Assembly (NCBI GenBank): GCA_902826455.1
Contig: CADEEV010000036.1
Location: 1-45,768 of the forward strand
Reading direction: 5' to 3'
Length of the DNA stretch: 45,768 nucleotides
From: an uncultured Acidobacteriota bacterium
GTDB taxonomy: Bacteria; Acidobacteriota; Vicinamibacteria; Fen-336
Shown: positions 8,501-16,868 of the stretch, one piece after another
Position numbering within the stretch: the stretch's first letter is position 1
How the letters are laid out: every line of letters starts with the position of its first letter
The notes under the pieces: model-generated
The model's input: only the letters and a program-made list of their open reading frames with translations
Databases searched by the model: none
Told to the model about the DNA's origin: nothing
Translations under genes and position numbers: made by a program

Positions 8501-8514
8501 GATGACGATGGGGC

Positions 8515-8522
8515 TTATTATC
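8515..8522. promoter_or_regulatory. Bidirectional -10 region between two methyltransferase genes
   Basis: The 29-bp gap holds TTATTATC, which reads TATTAT on plus (8516-8521) and GATAAT on minus (8522-8517). Plus-strand transcription would begin about at the GTG start 8530 (leaderless); minus-strand transcription would begin about nine bases before GTG 8500. No Shine-Dalgarno sequence is visible for either gene. Confidence 0.55.
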
Positions 8523-8529
8523 GTCGATC

Positions 8530-9297
8530 GTGTCCTGGGAATGGTTCCGCGGCGAGTTCGCGCGCTGGGAGGATGCCGCGGCCCTCGCCGGCAGCTACGG
8601 CGCGCCGGCGATCCTCGAGCGGGTCGTAGCCGCGAGCCGGGAGGTGCGCGACGGCGCGGCCGCCTACGAGCGCGACGGCTGGGCCTTCACCGAGCCCCGT
8701 CTCAACGCGCCGCTGGTCGCCGCCCTTGCCCGGACGGCGCCTTCGGCGCGCCGCCTGAGGGTCCTCGACTTCGGCGGGGCTCTCGGCAGCCTCTACTGGC
8801 AGCATCGCGGGGTGGTGCGCGACGGGAGCCTCGACTGGCGGGTCGTGGAGCAGCCCCACTACGTGAGCCTCGGCCGATCCGAGTTCCAGGGCGAGACGCT
8901 CACGTTCTGGCCCGATGTCGTTGCCGCATGCCAGGCGTGGCGCCCGGACCTGGTCGTGTTGTCGAGCGTCCTCCAGTACCTCCCCGAGCCGTGGGCCTTG
9001 CTCGACACGATCCTCGCGCTCGACGCGGAGTGGCTGTTCTTCGATCGCCTGCCGCTGCTCGAGACGGGCACGGATCGCCTCACGATCGAGCACGTGCCGC
9101 CGGACCTGGGCGGCGGAAGCTATCCGGCCTGGTTCCTCGGGGAGACACGCTTCCTGGCCACGCTCCAGCCGCGTTACGCGACGCTCGATCGCTTCCGCAG
9201 CCTCCTCGAGGGCGACACGCCCGAGACCTGGAACTTCCTCGGGGCCCGCGTCGACAATCAGGGCTTCCTGTTCCGCCGGAAGCCGACACCCGCCTGA
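8530..9297 (+). CDS. Putative methyltransferase, TIGR04325 (LIC12133-like)
   Basis: A 255-residue protein matching my memory of a methyltransferase family found in O-antigen and surface-glycan clusters. The SAM site is LRVLDFGGALGSLYWQHRG, where the usual GxGxG is replaced by FGGxLGS, followed by VVEQPHYVSLGRSEF, LVVLSSVLQYLPEPW and FFDRLPLLE...RLTIEHVPP. The conserved aromatic/Pro/Gly region GGGSYPAWFLGE and the terminal GFLFRRK also fit. It probably methylates a sugar or lipid-linked intermediate. GTG 8530 is taken as the start because the -10 box ends eight bases upstream and no other start lies between. The last 40 bases overlap the convergent gene at 9258-10148. Confidence 0.8.
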   Translation: MSWEWFRGEFARWEDAAALAGSYGAPAILERVVAASREVRDGAAAYERDGWAFTEPRLNAPLVAALARTAPSARRLRVLDFGGALGSLYWQHRGVVRDGSLDWRVVEQPHYVSLGRSEFQGETLTFWPDVVAACQAWRPDLVVLSSVLQYLPEPWALLDTILALDAEWLFFDRLPLLETGTDRLTIEHVPPDLGGGSYPAWFLGETRFLATLQPRYATLDRFRSLLEGDTPETWNFLGARVDNQGFLFRRKPTPA

Positions 9298-10148
9298 CGG
9301 TCGTGGCGCAGGAGCGCGCCGATGTACGGGCGGTAGACGTGCCGGCGCAGCACGGGCGTCATCGCCGCCGCGTACGGGGCGAGACCGGAGCGGAAGGGCC
9401 CCGGGCGCACGTAGCTCAGCCCATGGAAGTGGTAGAAGACGAGCGGTGCGCCGTCGACCCGCACGCGGCCCGCCGATTCGCCCACGTCGTAGCGGGCCAC
9501 GTTCCAGGGCGCGAGGTTGGCGCCCGCGTGCCGCAGGACGCGGAGGCCGGCGTACCGCGACGGCCATTCGTCCAGGTACTTCTGGTCGCCGAAGCGCGTG
9601 GGCTCCACCTGGTCGTAGCACCACTCGAGGCATTGCTCGCGCCACCGCTCGAGGCAGGCCCGGGCCTCGGCGCCGCGGCGGAACGACACCCAACCGACGT
9701 TGAAGCGGCCGTACTCCTCGAGGCGCTGGAGCGCCTCGGGGAACCGGTGCTCGACGATCGCGATGCTCGCGTCGCCGATCTCCGCGTAGAGGGGCTCGGG
9801 GCTCGAGAAGAAGTGGAGATCGGCGTCGAGATAGGTGAGGCGGTCCACCGTCTCGTCGCGCTCGAGCACGAACTCGATCCAGGCGGGCGTGCACGTGTAG
9901 TAGTACTCGAGCCAGGAGCGGGTGCTCTTTGCCGCCGCGAGCGCGGGGCGGGCGCCTTCGAGATCCGCGAGCCGCCAGGCGGTGACGTGGGGGAGGGCCG
10001 AGAGCGCGCCATGGACCTCGTCGTCCAGGCTGAGCACGAAGAGATGGAACGCTCCCGCGTGGGCGCACAGCGAGTCGTAGAGGGCGAGGCCCCGCGACAG
10101 GTAGCGTGCGTCGAAGTACGTGCAGAGGTGGCGCAGCGGTGCCGACAC
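9258..10148 (-). CDS. GT8-like glycosyltransferase
   Basis: A 296-residue GT-A-like enzyme. The N-terminus (HLCTYFDARYLSRGLALYDSL) resembles retaining GT8/nucleotide-diphospho-sugar transferases, and YLDADLHFF supplies the DxD metal/nucleotide site at about residue 104. FNVGWVSFRR and RFGDQKYLDEWPSRY are further features seen in this group, where GDQ helps bind the acceptor. It is expected in the cytoplasm acting on a lipid-linked glycan. It starts at GTG 10148, seven bases after the stop of the preceding gene, and is the third gene of a minus-strand operon 11834-9258. Its final 40 bases lie antisense to the methyltransferase. Confidence 0.78.
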   Translation of the reverse strand: MSAPLRHLCTYFDARYLSRGLALYDSLCAHAGAFHLFVLSLDDEVHGALSALPHVTAWRLADLEGARPALAAAKSTRSWLEYYYTCTPAWIEFVLERDETVDRLTYLDADLHFFSSPEPLYAEIGDASIAIVEHRFPEALQRLEEYGRFNVGWVSFRRGAEARACLERWREQCLEWCYDQVEPTRFGDQKYLDEWPSRYAGLRVLRHAGANLAPWNVARYDVGESAGRVRVDGAPLVFYHFHGLSYVRPGPFRSGLAPYAAAMTPVLRRHVYRPYIGALLRHDRQAGVGFRRNRKP

Positions 10149-10155
10149 GCGATCC

Positions 10156-10890
10156 CTACCTCCCGGCCCGTGCCGCGAGCCACGCCGAGAGCCGCAGGCG
10201 CCCGGCCTCGACCTCGCGCCCCAGGATCGCCTCGGCCGAGCGGTCGATCTCGTAGCGCTCGGCGCCGCCGACGTTTTCGACCAGGTGCTGCTCGCGAAAG
10301 AAGAGATGGCCGGGCCGGTAGACGTTCGTGATCCAGTCGTCGCTCCACCAGTTCCGGAAGACCGGCGGATAGAAGGTGCCGAAGATCTCCGCGTGGCGGC
10401 GCGACACGAAGGCCTGGGTGAGGATCGTCCGGGCCACCGTCTCCAGGGGGCCGGCGACGCCCAGCCCGGGCACCACCGGGTTGGCGAGCAGGACGGCGCT
10501 GAAGTCGCGCGCCCAGCCGTGGGTCGCCAGCCGGACGTCGTCCCCCATCTGATAGAAGAAGTCGGCGCCGTCCTCGAGAGCGCGCGCGAACAGGGCGTTC
10601 CACGACCAGCACGGCGCGTGAGCGGTGCCGGCGAGGACGTGGGCGACGACGCGGGCCGGCCGGTTCCCGAGGGCCCGGCGTACGGCGTCGAGCAGGCTCG
10701 CTTGCTGGACGGGATCGGCGTAGAAAGCGTCGTCGTCGTCGACGCCGACGTGCAGATCGTAGGAGAACGCGCCGTCCCAGTCGGCGGTCGCGAGGAAGGA
10801 CGGCAGGAACTGACGCACGAGGTCCGTGTCCTCGGGGCCGCGCAGCGCGCGCCGCCGGCTCGTGACCGGGATCAGGATCGCGATCCTCAT
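10156..10890 (-). CDS. GT-A-fold putative glycosyltransferase
   Basis: The 244-residue protein begins with a beta strand (MRIAILIPVTSRRR) followed by DLHVGVDDDDAFY and later FFYQMGDDVRL, two acidic motifs placed as the nucleotide-binding and DxD sites of GT-A enzymes. The aromatic stretch GTFYPPVFRNWWSDDWITNVYRP is probably the acceptor site. I do not recognise a characterised homologue, so the specific reaction is unknown. Its ATG at 10890 overlaps the TGA of the acyltransferase gene, implying translational coupling in the operon 11834-9258. A longer frame exists upstream but would lie inside the preceding gene. Confidence 0.65.
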   Translation of the reverse strand: MRIAILIPVTSRRRALRGPEDTDLVRQFLPSFLATADWDGAFSYDLHVGVDDDDAFYADPVQQASLLDAVRRALGNRPARVVAHVLAGTAHAPCWSWNALFARALEDGADFFYQMGDDVRLATHGWARDFSAVLLANPVVPGLGVAGPLETVARTILTQAFVSRRHAEIFGTFYPPVFRNWWSDDWITNVYRPGHLFFREQHLVENVGGAERYEIDRSAEAILGREVEAGRLRLSAWLAARAGR

Positions 10891-11834
10891 CGCGTCACGC
10901 GACCCTCGGCGACCTCGAACGCGCCGTTGGCCAGTCGCAGCTTGTAGGCCTCGGCGCCCTTGCCGAAATCGATCAGGCGGATCCCCGCCGCCGGTGCGGC
11001 CCGGACGATCTCCAGCAGCAGCAGGGCTCCCGGCGAGTAGCGCTTCAAGGCCGGAGCATAGACGGGGAACCACCAGTGGAGGAGGTCGGCCGAGCGCATG
11101 CCGAAGTGGGCCGCGGCCAGGGTGTCGCCCGCCCAGAGCACCGACAGGACCCCGCAGAGCTCCGGCTCACGGCAGCCGTGGATCTCGTTCACGATCGCCA
11201 CCATCTCGGGCCGTGCGAAGAGATCGCGGCCGTCGCCCAGGGTCCGGCGATACTGGTCGCTCTTCAAGGCCAGCAGGCGCTCGAGGAGCACCGGGTCCCG
11301 GGAGTCGCGCTCGAAGCGCAGCGGGCCGTGGGCGCGCACCAGGGCGCGGCCCAGCTCGCCCAGCCGGTCGAAGGCGCTGCGGCCGTTGCGGCGCCGCTCG
11401 CCCATCCAGGCGTCGAGCCCCGTGCTCAGGTCGACGTAGGGAGAGCGCGGCCGCGCCTCGACGAAGGGCTCCCAGCCGGGCTGGTCCACGACCAGGTGGT
11501 CGAAGGCGAAGCTGTCGAGCTCGCAGGCCTCGAGCCAGCGCCGGGGATCGAAGCGGAGGCCGGGGCCGGCGATCGTCCCGTGATAGTCGCTGAGAGGCGT
11601 GCCGACCGGCTCGGCGGCCCGGGGCGCGGCGCGCTGGAAGGGGAGATACCCGGCCGGTCGCGACCCCTCCTCGAACACGCTCACCTCGACCCCGCCCCGA
11701 TGCCGCGCCACGATGTCGATGAAGGACCACGCGAAGTAGGGGCTGCGCAGGGCCGGGTTGCCCTCGCGCAGGGCGCTCCAGGCGGGCCGGGCGTCGCCGC
11801 CGGCCTCGGCCCAGCTCGCGCAGCGGATCTCCAT
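10887..11834 (-). CDS. CelD/FemAB-like GNAT acyltransferase (Acetyltransf_6 type)
   Basis: The 315-residue protein has the two-lobed GNAT layout of the BioF2/CelD-like family: an early SPYFAWSFIDIVARHRG segment, a substrate lobe with GTPLSDYHGTIAGP, and a C-terminal lobe with GVLSVLWAGDTLAAAHFGMRS and YSPGALLLLEIVRAA, ending LIDFGKGAEAYKLRLANG. The D-F-G-x-G-x-E-x-Y-K signature is characteristic. Members transfer acyl or aminoacyl groups during exopolysaccharide or lipid modification, so N- or O-acylation of a glycan is plausible. It is the first gene of the minus-strand operon. A TAGCTT -10 box ends six bases before ATG 11834, consistent with a leaderless mRNA. Confidence 0.85.
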   Translation of the reverse strand: MEIRCASWAEAGGDARPAWSALREGNPALRSPYFAWSFIDIVARHRGGVEVSVFEEGSRPAGYLPFQRAAPRAAEPVGTPLSDYHGTIAGPGLRFDPRRWLEACELDSFAFDHLVVDQPGWEPFVEARPRSPYVDLSTGLDAWMGERRRNGRSAFDRLGELGRALVRAHGPLRFERDSRDPVLLERLLALKSDQYRRTLGDGRDLFARPEMVAIVNEIHGCREPELCGVLSVLWAGDTLAAAHFGMRSADLLHWWFPVYAPALKRYSPGALLLLEIVRAAPAAGIRLIDFGKGAEAYKLRLANGAFEVAEGRVTR

Positions 11835-11840
11835 CGCGAC

Positions 11841-11858
11841 AAGCTACCACGCTAGAAT
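11841..11858. promoter_or_regulatory. Divergent -10 boxes between acyltransferase and GT2-GT4 genes
   Basis: Minus strand TAGCTT (11846-11841) lies six bases from ATG 11834. Plus strand TAGAAT (11853-11858) lies 32 bases before ATG 11891. Both operons therefore appear to start from this 56-bp gap; -35 boxes are not clear. Confidence 0.45.
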
Positions 11859-11890
11859 TGCCGGGTCTTGAAGCCCCCGCGGATCCTCGG

Positions 11891-14596
11891 ATGAGCTGGC
11901 TGGGCGGGCCGCGCATCGACCTGGACCTGCCGGTGCCGGGTACCCGGGCCGAGCGCACCCTGGAGGTCGCCGGCTGGGCCTTTGCGCGTCGTGGCGCCAT
12001 CGTCACGGTGCAGGCGACGCTGGGCGGCGCGCCACCGGTCCCGCTCTCCTACGGCCTGGCGCGCCCCGACGTGGCCGCGACCCACGGTTGCCCGATCGGC
12101 TGCGGCTTCACCGGCGAGCTCTCCCTCGACGGCCAGCCGCCGGGTCCGCTCACGTTGCAGGTGGAGGTCCTGGATGGCCGCGGGGTCCGGGCCCAGCGCC
12201 GCGTCGTCGTGGAGCGGCGTCCGAGCGCCGCCGCGCCGGAGACGCCCGCGAGCGCCGCGGACGGCCCGAAGACCGCGTCCGCTCCCGGCCCACAACCCCT
12301 CGGGGCCGAAGCGGCCGCCGCGCTGCGATCCCGCCTGGCAGCCCTGCGCTCGCGCTCGGCTGGCGATCCGAGCGTGCTCGACGCGTCGGGGCTCGAGCTC
12401 GCCGCGCTCCTGCCGGGCGAGCTGATCGTGACGCCCCTGCGGGCCGATCTCTCGGCCTATGCCGAAGGCAGCTTCGACGTGGTCGTCCTCGGCGCCGCGC
12501 CCCTCGATCCCGCGCCGGTGCTCCGGCTCGCCACGACGCTCGTGGCGCGGGCCGTCGCCCAGGGAGCCCTGGAGATCCTCTGGGAGGCGCCCGCGCACGG
12601 CGCGAGCGTGAGCGTCAGCGTCGTCATTCCGGTCTTCAACGAGAGCGCCGTCACCGACGCCTGCCTTCGCAGAGTCGTCGATCACTGGCCCCCCGGGCTC
12701 GCCGGCGAGATCCTCGTGGTCGACGACGGGTCGACCGACGCGACGCCGGAGCTGGTGGCGCGCTGGGCCTCGCGAGAGCCGCGCGTGAAGGGGCTGCGGC
12801 GCGAGACGAACGGCGGGTTCATCGCCGCGTGCAATGCCGGCGCCGCCGCCGCTTCCGGCGACGTGCTGGTGTTCCTGAACAACGACACGCTCGTGCGGCC
12901 GGGATGGCTGCCGCCCCTGCTCGCCGTGCTCGAGCGGGCCGACGCGGGAGCGGTGGGCGGCAAGCTGCTCTACCCCGACGGCACCCTGCAGGAGGCCGGC
13001 GGCGTCGTGTTCGCTGACGGCCACGGCTGCAACTTCGGCAAAGGCGCCGCCGACCCCGACGCCCCGCTCTTCCACCACCTGCGCGAGGTGGACTACTGCT
13101 CGGGGGCCGTGCTCGCGACGCCGCGGGCGCTGTTCCTGGAGATGGGCGGCTTCGATGCCGCGTTCGCCCCGGCGTACTACGAGGACGCCGACTACGCGTT
13201 CCGGCTCCGGCAGCGGGGACGCAAGGTCTACTACCAGCCGGAGTCGAGCGTCGTGCATCTCGAGGGCGCCACGGCGGGCCGCGACCTGACGAGCGGCGCG
13301 AAGCGGCACCAGGTCGCGAACCGGGCCACGTTCGCCGCGCGCTGGACCGACGCCCTCGCGGATCGACCCGTCGCCCCCGCGCGCCTCGATCGCCAGGCCC
13401 TGCACGTGCTGCGAGCGCGCCGCCGCGACGCCCGGCGTGCGCTCGTGATCCTGCCCACGATGCCCGAGCCCGACCGCGAGTGCGGCTCGCGGCGGGCGTT
13501 CCACCAGATCGAGAGCCTGCTGGAGAGCGGCTGGACCGTCAGCGTGCTGGTCGAGAACGCGAGCGGCGGCGAGCGTTACGCGCGCGCCCTCCGGCAGCGC
13601 GGCGCCGCGGTGTACGCGGGCCCTGCGACGCGCGGGGCGGGCGCCGAGCGCCTTCCGGATCCGGCCGTGCTCCTGTCCCAGGAGAGCTTCGATCTCGCCC
13701 TGGTCGCGTTCTGGCACGTGGCCGAGCGCCATGCGCCGCGCCTGCGCGCGCTCTCGCCCCGCACGCGGCTCGTCGTCGACTCGGTGGACCTGCACTTCCT
13801 GCGTCAGGCGCGCGGCGTGTTCGTGGCGGGACGCGAGCGGGACGGCGCCGGGGTTCTCGACGGCCGCTACGGCGACGAGATGCGGCGCGAGCTCAACGTC
13901 TACGCCGGAGCCGACGCCGTGCTCACGGTCTCCGCCAAGGAGGCCGGCTGGATCGACGACCTCGTCGGCCGCCCGGGTCATGCCCTGTGCGTGCCGTTGA
14001 TGGAGGACGCCGCCGGACCCTCGCGCGGCTTCGAGGAGAGGCGTGGCCTCGTCTTCCTGGCGAACTTCCGGCACCCGCCGAACGTCGACGCCCTGGCCTT
14101 CCTGGCGGAGGTCGTGTCGCGACTCGATGCCGGCCTGCTCGCGCGGCACCCCCTGTCGATCGTGGGCAACGCGCTGGAGCTCGGCCTGCTCGGGGGTCTC
14201 GCCGAGCATCCCCGCGTCCACGCCGTCGGCTGGGTGCCCGCCGTCGAGCCCTACCTCGAGCGCGCCCGGCTCTCGCTGGTGCCGCTGCGCCACGGGGCCG
14301 GCACCAAGGGCAAGGTGATCCAGTCCCTGCTCGCGGGCACGCCGTGCGTCTCGACGTCGATCGGTATCGAGGGCCTCGACGTCCAGGACGGCCGCCAGGT
14401 CGTGGTCGCCGAGGAGCCGGCGGCGTTCGCCGCGGCGATCGCGAGGCTCCTGGACGACGCGACGGCGTGGAACGCGCTCTCGCCGCTCGGCCGGGCCGCA
14501 GTCGAGACCGGCCACGGTTCGGCCGTGGTGCGCGAGCGCTTCGACGCCGCCCTCGAGGCGGCCCTGGCCCGGACGGCCGGAGGGAGCACCGCCTGA
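11891..14596 (+). CDS. Bifunctional GT2-GT4 glycosyltransferase with N-terminal beta domain
   Basis: The 901-residue protein has three parts. Residues 1-115 form a beta-sandwich-like module (VAGWAFARRGAIVTVQATLGG...GPLTLQVEVLDGRG) seen at the front of some large bacterial glycosyltransferases. Residues about 240-500 are a GT2 domain with SVVIPVFNE, VVDDGSTDATPE, NNDT as the metal-binding site and a late YYEDADYAFRLRQRG catalytic region. Residues about 515-895 are a GT4/GT-B domain with GLVFLANFRHPPNVDA, LSLVPLRHGAGTKGKVIQSLLAGTPCVST and IEGLDV, the usual nucleotide-sugar-binding stretch. Two sugar additions by one chain are likely. ATG 11891 is chosen because a possible TTG at 11858 overlaps the -10 box. 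Confidence 0.88.
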   Translation: MSWLGGPRIDLDLPVPGTRAERTLEVAGWAFARRGAIVTVQATLGGAPPVPLSYGLARPDVAATHGCPIGCGFTGELSLDGQPPGPLTLQVEVLDGRGVRAQRRVVVERRPSAAAPETPASAADGPKTASAPGPQPLGAEAAAALRSRLAALRSRSAGDPSVLDASGLELAALLPGELIVTPLRADLSAYAEGSFDVVVLGAAPLDPAPVLRLATTLVARAVAQGALEILWEAPAHGASVSVSVVIPVFNESAVTDACLRRVVDHWPPGLAGEILVVDDGSTDATPELVARWASREPRVKGLRRETNGGFIAACNAGAAAASGDVLVFLNNDTLVRPGWLPPLLAVLERADAGAVGGKLLYPDGTLQEAGGVVFADGHGCNFGKGAADPDAPLFHHLREVDYCSGAVLATPRALFLEMGGFDAAFAPAYYEDADYAFRLRQRGRKVYYQPESSVVHLEGATAGRDLTSGAKRHQVANRATFAARWTDALADRPVAPARLDRQALHVLRARRRDARRALVILPTMPEPDRECGSRRAFHQIESLLESGWTVSVLVENASGGERYARALRQRGAAVYAGPATRGAGAERLPDPAVLLSQESFDLALVAFWHVAERHAPRLRALSPRTRLVVDSVDLHFLRQARGVFVAGRERDGAGVLDGRYGDEMRRELNVYAGADAVLTVSAKEAGWIDDLVGRPGHALCVPLMEDAAGPSRGFEERRGLVFLANFRHPPNVDALAFLAEVVSRLDAGLLARHPLSIVGNALELGLLGGLAEHPRVHAVGWVPAVEPYLERARLSLVPLRHGAGTKGKVIQSLLAGTPCVSTSIGIEGLDVQDGRQVVVAEEPAAFAAAIARLLDDATAWNALSPLGRAAVETGHGSAVVRERFDAALEAALARTAGGSTA
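14579..14586 (+). promoter_or_regulatory. Shine-Dalgarno supporting a CTG start at 14593
   Basis: GGAGGGAG ends six bases before CTG 14593, within the 3' end of the GT2-GT4 gene. It is one of the few strong ribosome-binding sites in the window and decides the unusual start of the next gene. Confidence 0.5.
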
Positions 14597-16827
14597 GCCG
14601 CACCGAGCGCCTGCTCCTCGTGGGGCTCCTGTCCCTCGTGGGGATCCAGAGCCTGTTCCCGTTGCTGTCGGTCGGGTTCGTCACGAACGACGACCTCAAG
14701 CTCTCGAACGCCGTCCTCGACCGCGGCATCCGGGGCGCGGCCACCGTCCTGTGGAGCTTCACGCGCCGCGACGGCCGCCTCGACATCGCGCAGATGGCGA
14801 GCTGGTACCTGCCCTTCGCGTTCGACAGCTTCGTGTACTTCAAGGCCGTGAGCCTCACGGCGATCGCGGCGGACATCCTCCTGTTCGGCTGGTTCCTGCG
14901 TCGGCTCCTGGGCAGCGGCGCAGCGTTCTACCTGGCCGTGCTGCTGGTCCTGGTGGGCCTGCAGAACAGCTGGGAGCACACGCCTCTCGTGGCGTTCCCC
15001 GGGCTCTTCACGTTCACGTTCGCGTATCTGCTCGGGTCGTTCCTCGCCTTCCAGCACTACCTCGAGCGGCGCTCGGCGTTCGCGGTCGCGGCGAGCGCGG
15101 GCCTGTTCCTGCTCACGATCGCGTCCTACGAGATGTACCTGATCTACGTCCCGGTGTTCTTCGGGCTCGCGCTCCTGGCGGGCCGGACGCCCGGCCGCGC
15201 CCTCCGGGCAATGGCGCTGCATCTCTTCGCCGTCGCGGTCCACCTCACCGCATGGTCCGTCTCCCATGCGCACCGGACCGGAAACTACGCGGGCGTCACC
15301 GTGGCCCAGGGCCTCGACCTGGACAAGGTCGCCCAGGTCGTCTGGCAGTTCAGCGTGTCCTCGCTGCCGACCTACCTGTTCTTCAGCGCGAAGTACGACT
15401 ATCTCCTCGACGCCGCCCGGCGCACCTCCGCACTGCCCGGTCTGCTCTCGTGGCTGACGGCCGGCGCGATCGTGAAGGCTCTGATCGCCGGAGGGGTGTA
15501 CGTCTTCCTGCTGGCGCGCGCGCGGAGCGAGGCTGCGCCGCTCGGGCCGAGACGCGTCCTCGCACTCCTCGCCGCGGCTCTCTTCTTCTTCTTCGCGCCC
15601 TCGGTGCTGCCGGGACTGACCGTGCGCTACCAGGAGGAGGTGAAGCAGCAGCTCGGCATGCAGTGCTCGTACTTTTCCCTGTTCGCGGCCGTGCTCGGCG
15701 CCGTCGCGCTGCTCCTGGGGCTGGCGCGGCTGCCGGTCCGGCCCGCGGTCCGCTGGCTGTGGATCGTGGCGACCGCGCTGCCGCTCATGGCGGCGAGCGT
15801 CGTGGTCGATTACACGAACGCGGCGGTGGGGGAATGGCAGGCCCGGGGCCGCGAGCGGTTCGTGGCGGTGAACCGCTTCCTGCGCAGCCCCGCCTACGAC
15901 AAGGTGGCGCCGGACTCGGTGATCTACGCGCCGTCGTTGTGGAGGTCCATCGCCACCATCAACTTCGTGGGCGCCGCGATCGACCCGGCCCCGTCCCTGG
16001 CGGCCCAGTACAGGAACTTCTGGACCTTCTACTTCACCAAGCGCGGGGGCAAGCCCGTCTCGGTCACCGACCGGCTCGAGAGCATCCCGGCGAACATGGG
16101 GCGCTTCTTCGTGCTCCGGCAGGTCCGCGCGGGCACCGGCCGGTACCTGGTGTTCGCCTCGGCGGAGCGCTCCCAGCAGTCCCCGGGGCTGCTGCTCACC
16201 GACTTCGCGCTCATCTACGATCTCTCGGCCCTGGAGGGAGGGCTGGTAGGCGGCAGCCTCGCGGAGACCGGAGGCCGCCCGGTGACCGTCGGCCTCGTGA
16301 GCGGCGAGACCGTCTCGACCTCCGAGCGCTTCCTCCTCGAGCTCGGCAACCACTTCCAGCGCCTGGGCCCCGAGCGCCGGATGGCGGTCCAGGCCGAGCG
16401 CCCGGCCATCGACGTGGACAGCGTGTTCCTGGCGCCCAGCGCGCCCGCGGACCTGACCGTCGTCAAGTCGAGCGGCTGGATGGAGGACGGCTGGATCGGG
16501 GCCGAGGCCCACGCGACGCTGCCGCTGCGCGAGCCGTCGCGCCTGGTGCTCGACGCCTACGTCCCGGACTACGTGTTCCGCCAGGTGGGCTTCGAGTCCC
16601 TCACGCTCGGCCTCGAGGTGGACGGCGTGCCGGTCCTGAAGCGGGTCGTGAGCGCGGGCGGGCGGATGCGCCTCGAGGCGAACCTCGACCCCTCGTCGCC
16701 GGGCGACCTCACCGTGCGCTGCGGACCGGTGCACCGGCCGATGACCTTCGGCATCGCTCCCGATTCCCGCGAGCTGTGCATGGTGGTGGAGCGCGTCGTG
16801 CTGCGGCGCCGGGAGCGCGGCGAATGA
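14593..16827 (+). CDS. Large polytopic membrane protein with C-terminal extracytoplasmic domain (GT-C-like)
   Basis: The 744-residue protein has about ten to twelve membrane helices in residues 1-415, then a soluble segment of about 330 residues that is rich in beta strands. The first loop contains FVTNDDLKLS, an acidic pair after the first helix as in GT-C glycosyltransferases that use polyprenyl-phosphate sugars, and the loop EEVKQQLGMQCSYFS follows later. This could be a glycan polymerase or a side-chain glycosyltransferase; I cannot decide which. The start is most likely CTG 14593, overlapping the TGA of the upstream gene and preceded by GGAGGGAG. GTG 14620 is the alternative but would cut into the first helix. 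It is co-transcribed with the GT2-GT4 gene. Confidence 0.75.
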   Translation: MSRTERLLLVGLLSLVGIQSLFPLLSVGFVTNDDLKLSNAVLDRGIRGAATVLWSFTRRDGRLDIAQMASWYLPFAFDSFVYFKAVSLTAIAADILLFGWFLRRLLGSGAAFYLAVLLVLVGLQNSWEHTPLVAFPGLFTFTFAYLLGSFLAFQHYLERRSAFAVAASAGLFLLTIASYEMYLIYVPVFFGLALLAGRTPGRALRAMALHLFAVAVHLTAWSVSHAHRTGNYAGVTVAQGLDLDKVAQVVWQFSVSSLPTYLFFSAKYDYLLDAARRTSALPGLLSWLTAGAIVKALIAGGVYVFLLARARSEAAPLGPRRVLALLAAALFFFFAPSVLPGLTVRYQEEVKQQLGMQCSYFSLFAAVLGAVALLLGLARLPVRPAVRWLWIVATALPLMAASVVVDYTNAAVGEWQARGRERFVAVNRFLRSPAYDKVAPDSVIYAPSLWRSIATINFVGAAIDPAPSLAAQYRNFWTFYFTKRGGKPVSVTDRLESIPANMGRFFVLRQVRAGTGRYLVFASAERSQQSPGLLLTDFALIYDLSALEGGLVGGSLAETGGRPVTVGLVSGETVSTSERFLLELGNHFQRLGPERRMAVQAERPAIDVDSVFLAPSAPADLTVVKSSGWMEDGWIGAEAHATLPLREPSRLVLDAYVPDYVFRQVGFESLTLGLEVDGVPVLKRVVSAGGRMRLEANLDPSSPGDLTVRCGPVHRPMTFGIAPDSRELCMVVERVVLRRRERGE

Positions 16828-16844
16828 GCGCCGAGGCGACGTGC

Positions 16845-16850
16845 TATCCT
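16845..16850 (+). promoter_or_regulatory. Possible internal -10 box before the radical SAM gene
   Basis: TATCCT lies 18 bases before ATG 16869, in the short stretch following the previous gene's stop. It supports ATG 16869 over ATG 16824 but is weak on its own. Confidence 0.3.
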
Positions 16851-16868
16851 GCCGCGCAGCACCCTCCG

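Noticed and set aside
11858-11890. TTG 11858 as start of the GT2-GT4 gene
   Set aside because: It overlaps the last base of the -10 box, so it would not be in the transcript; ATG 11891 begins the recognisable domain.
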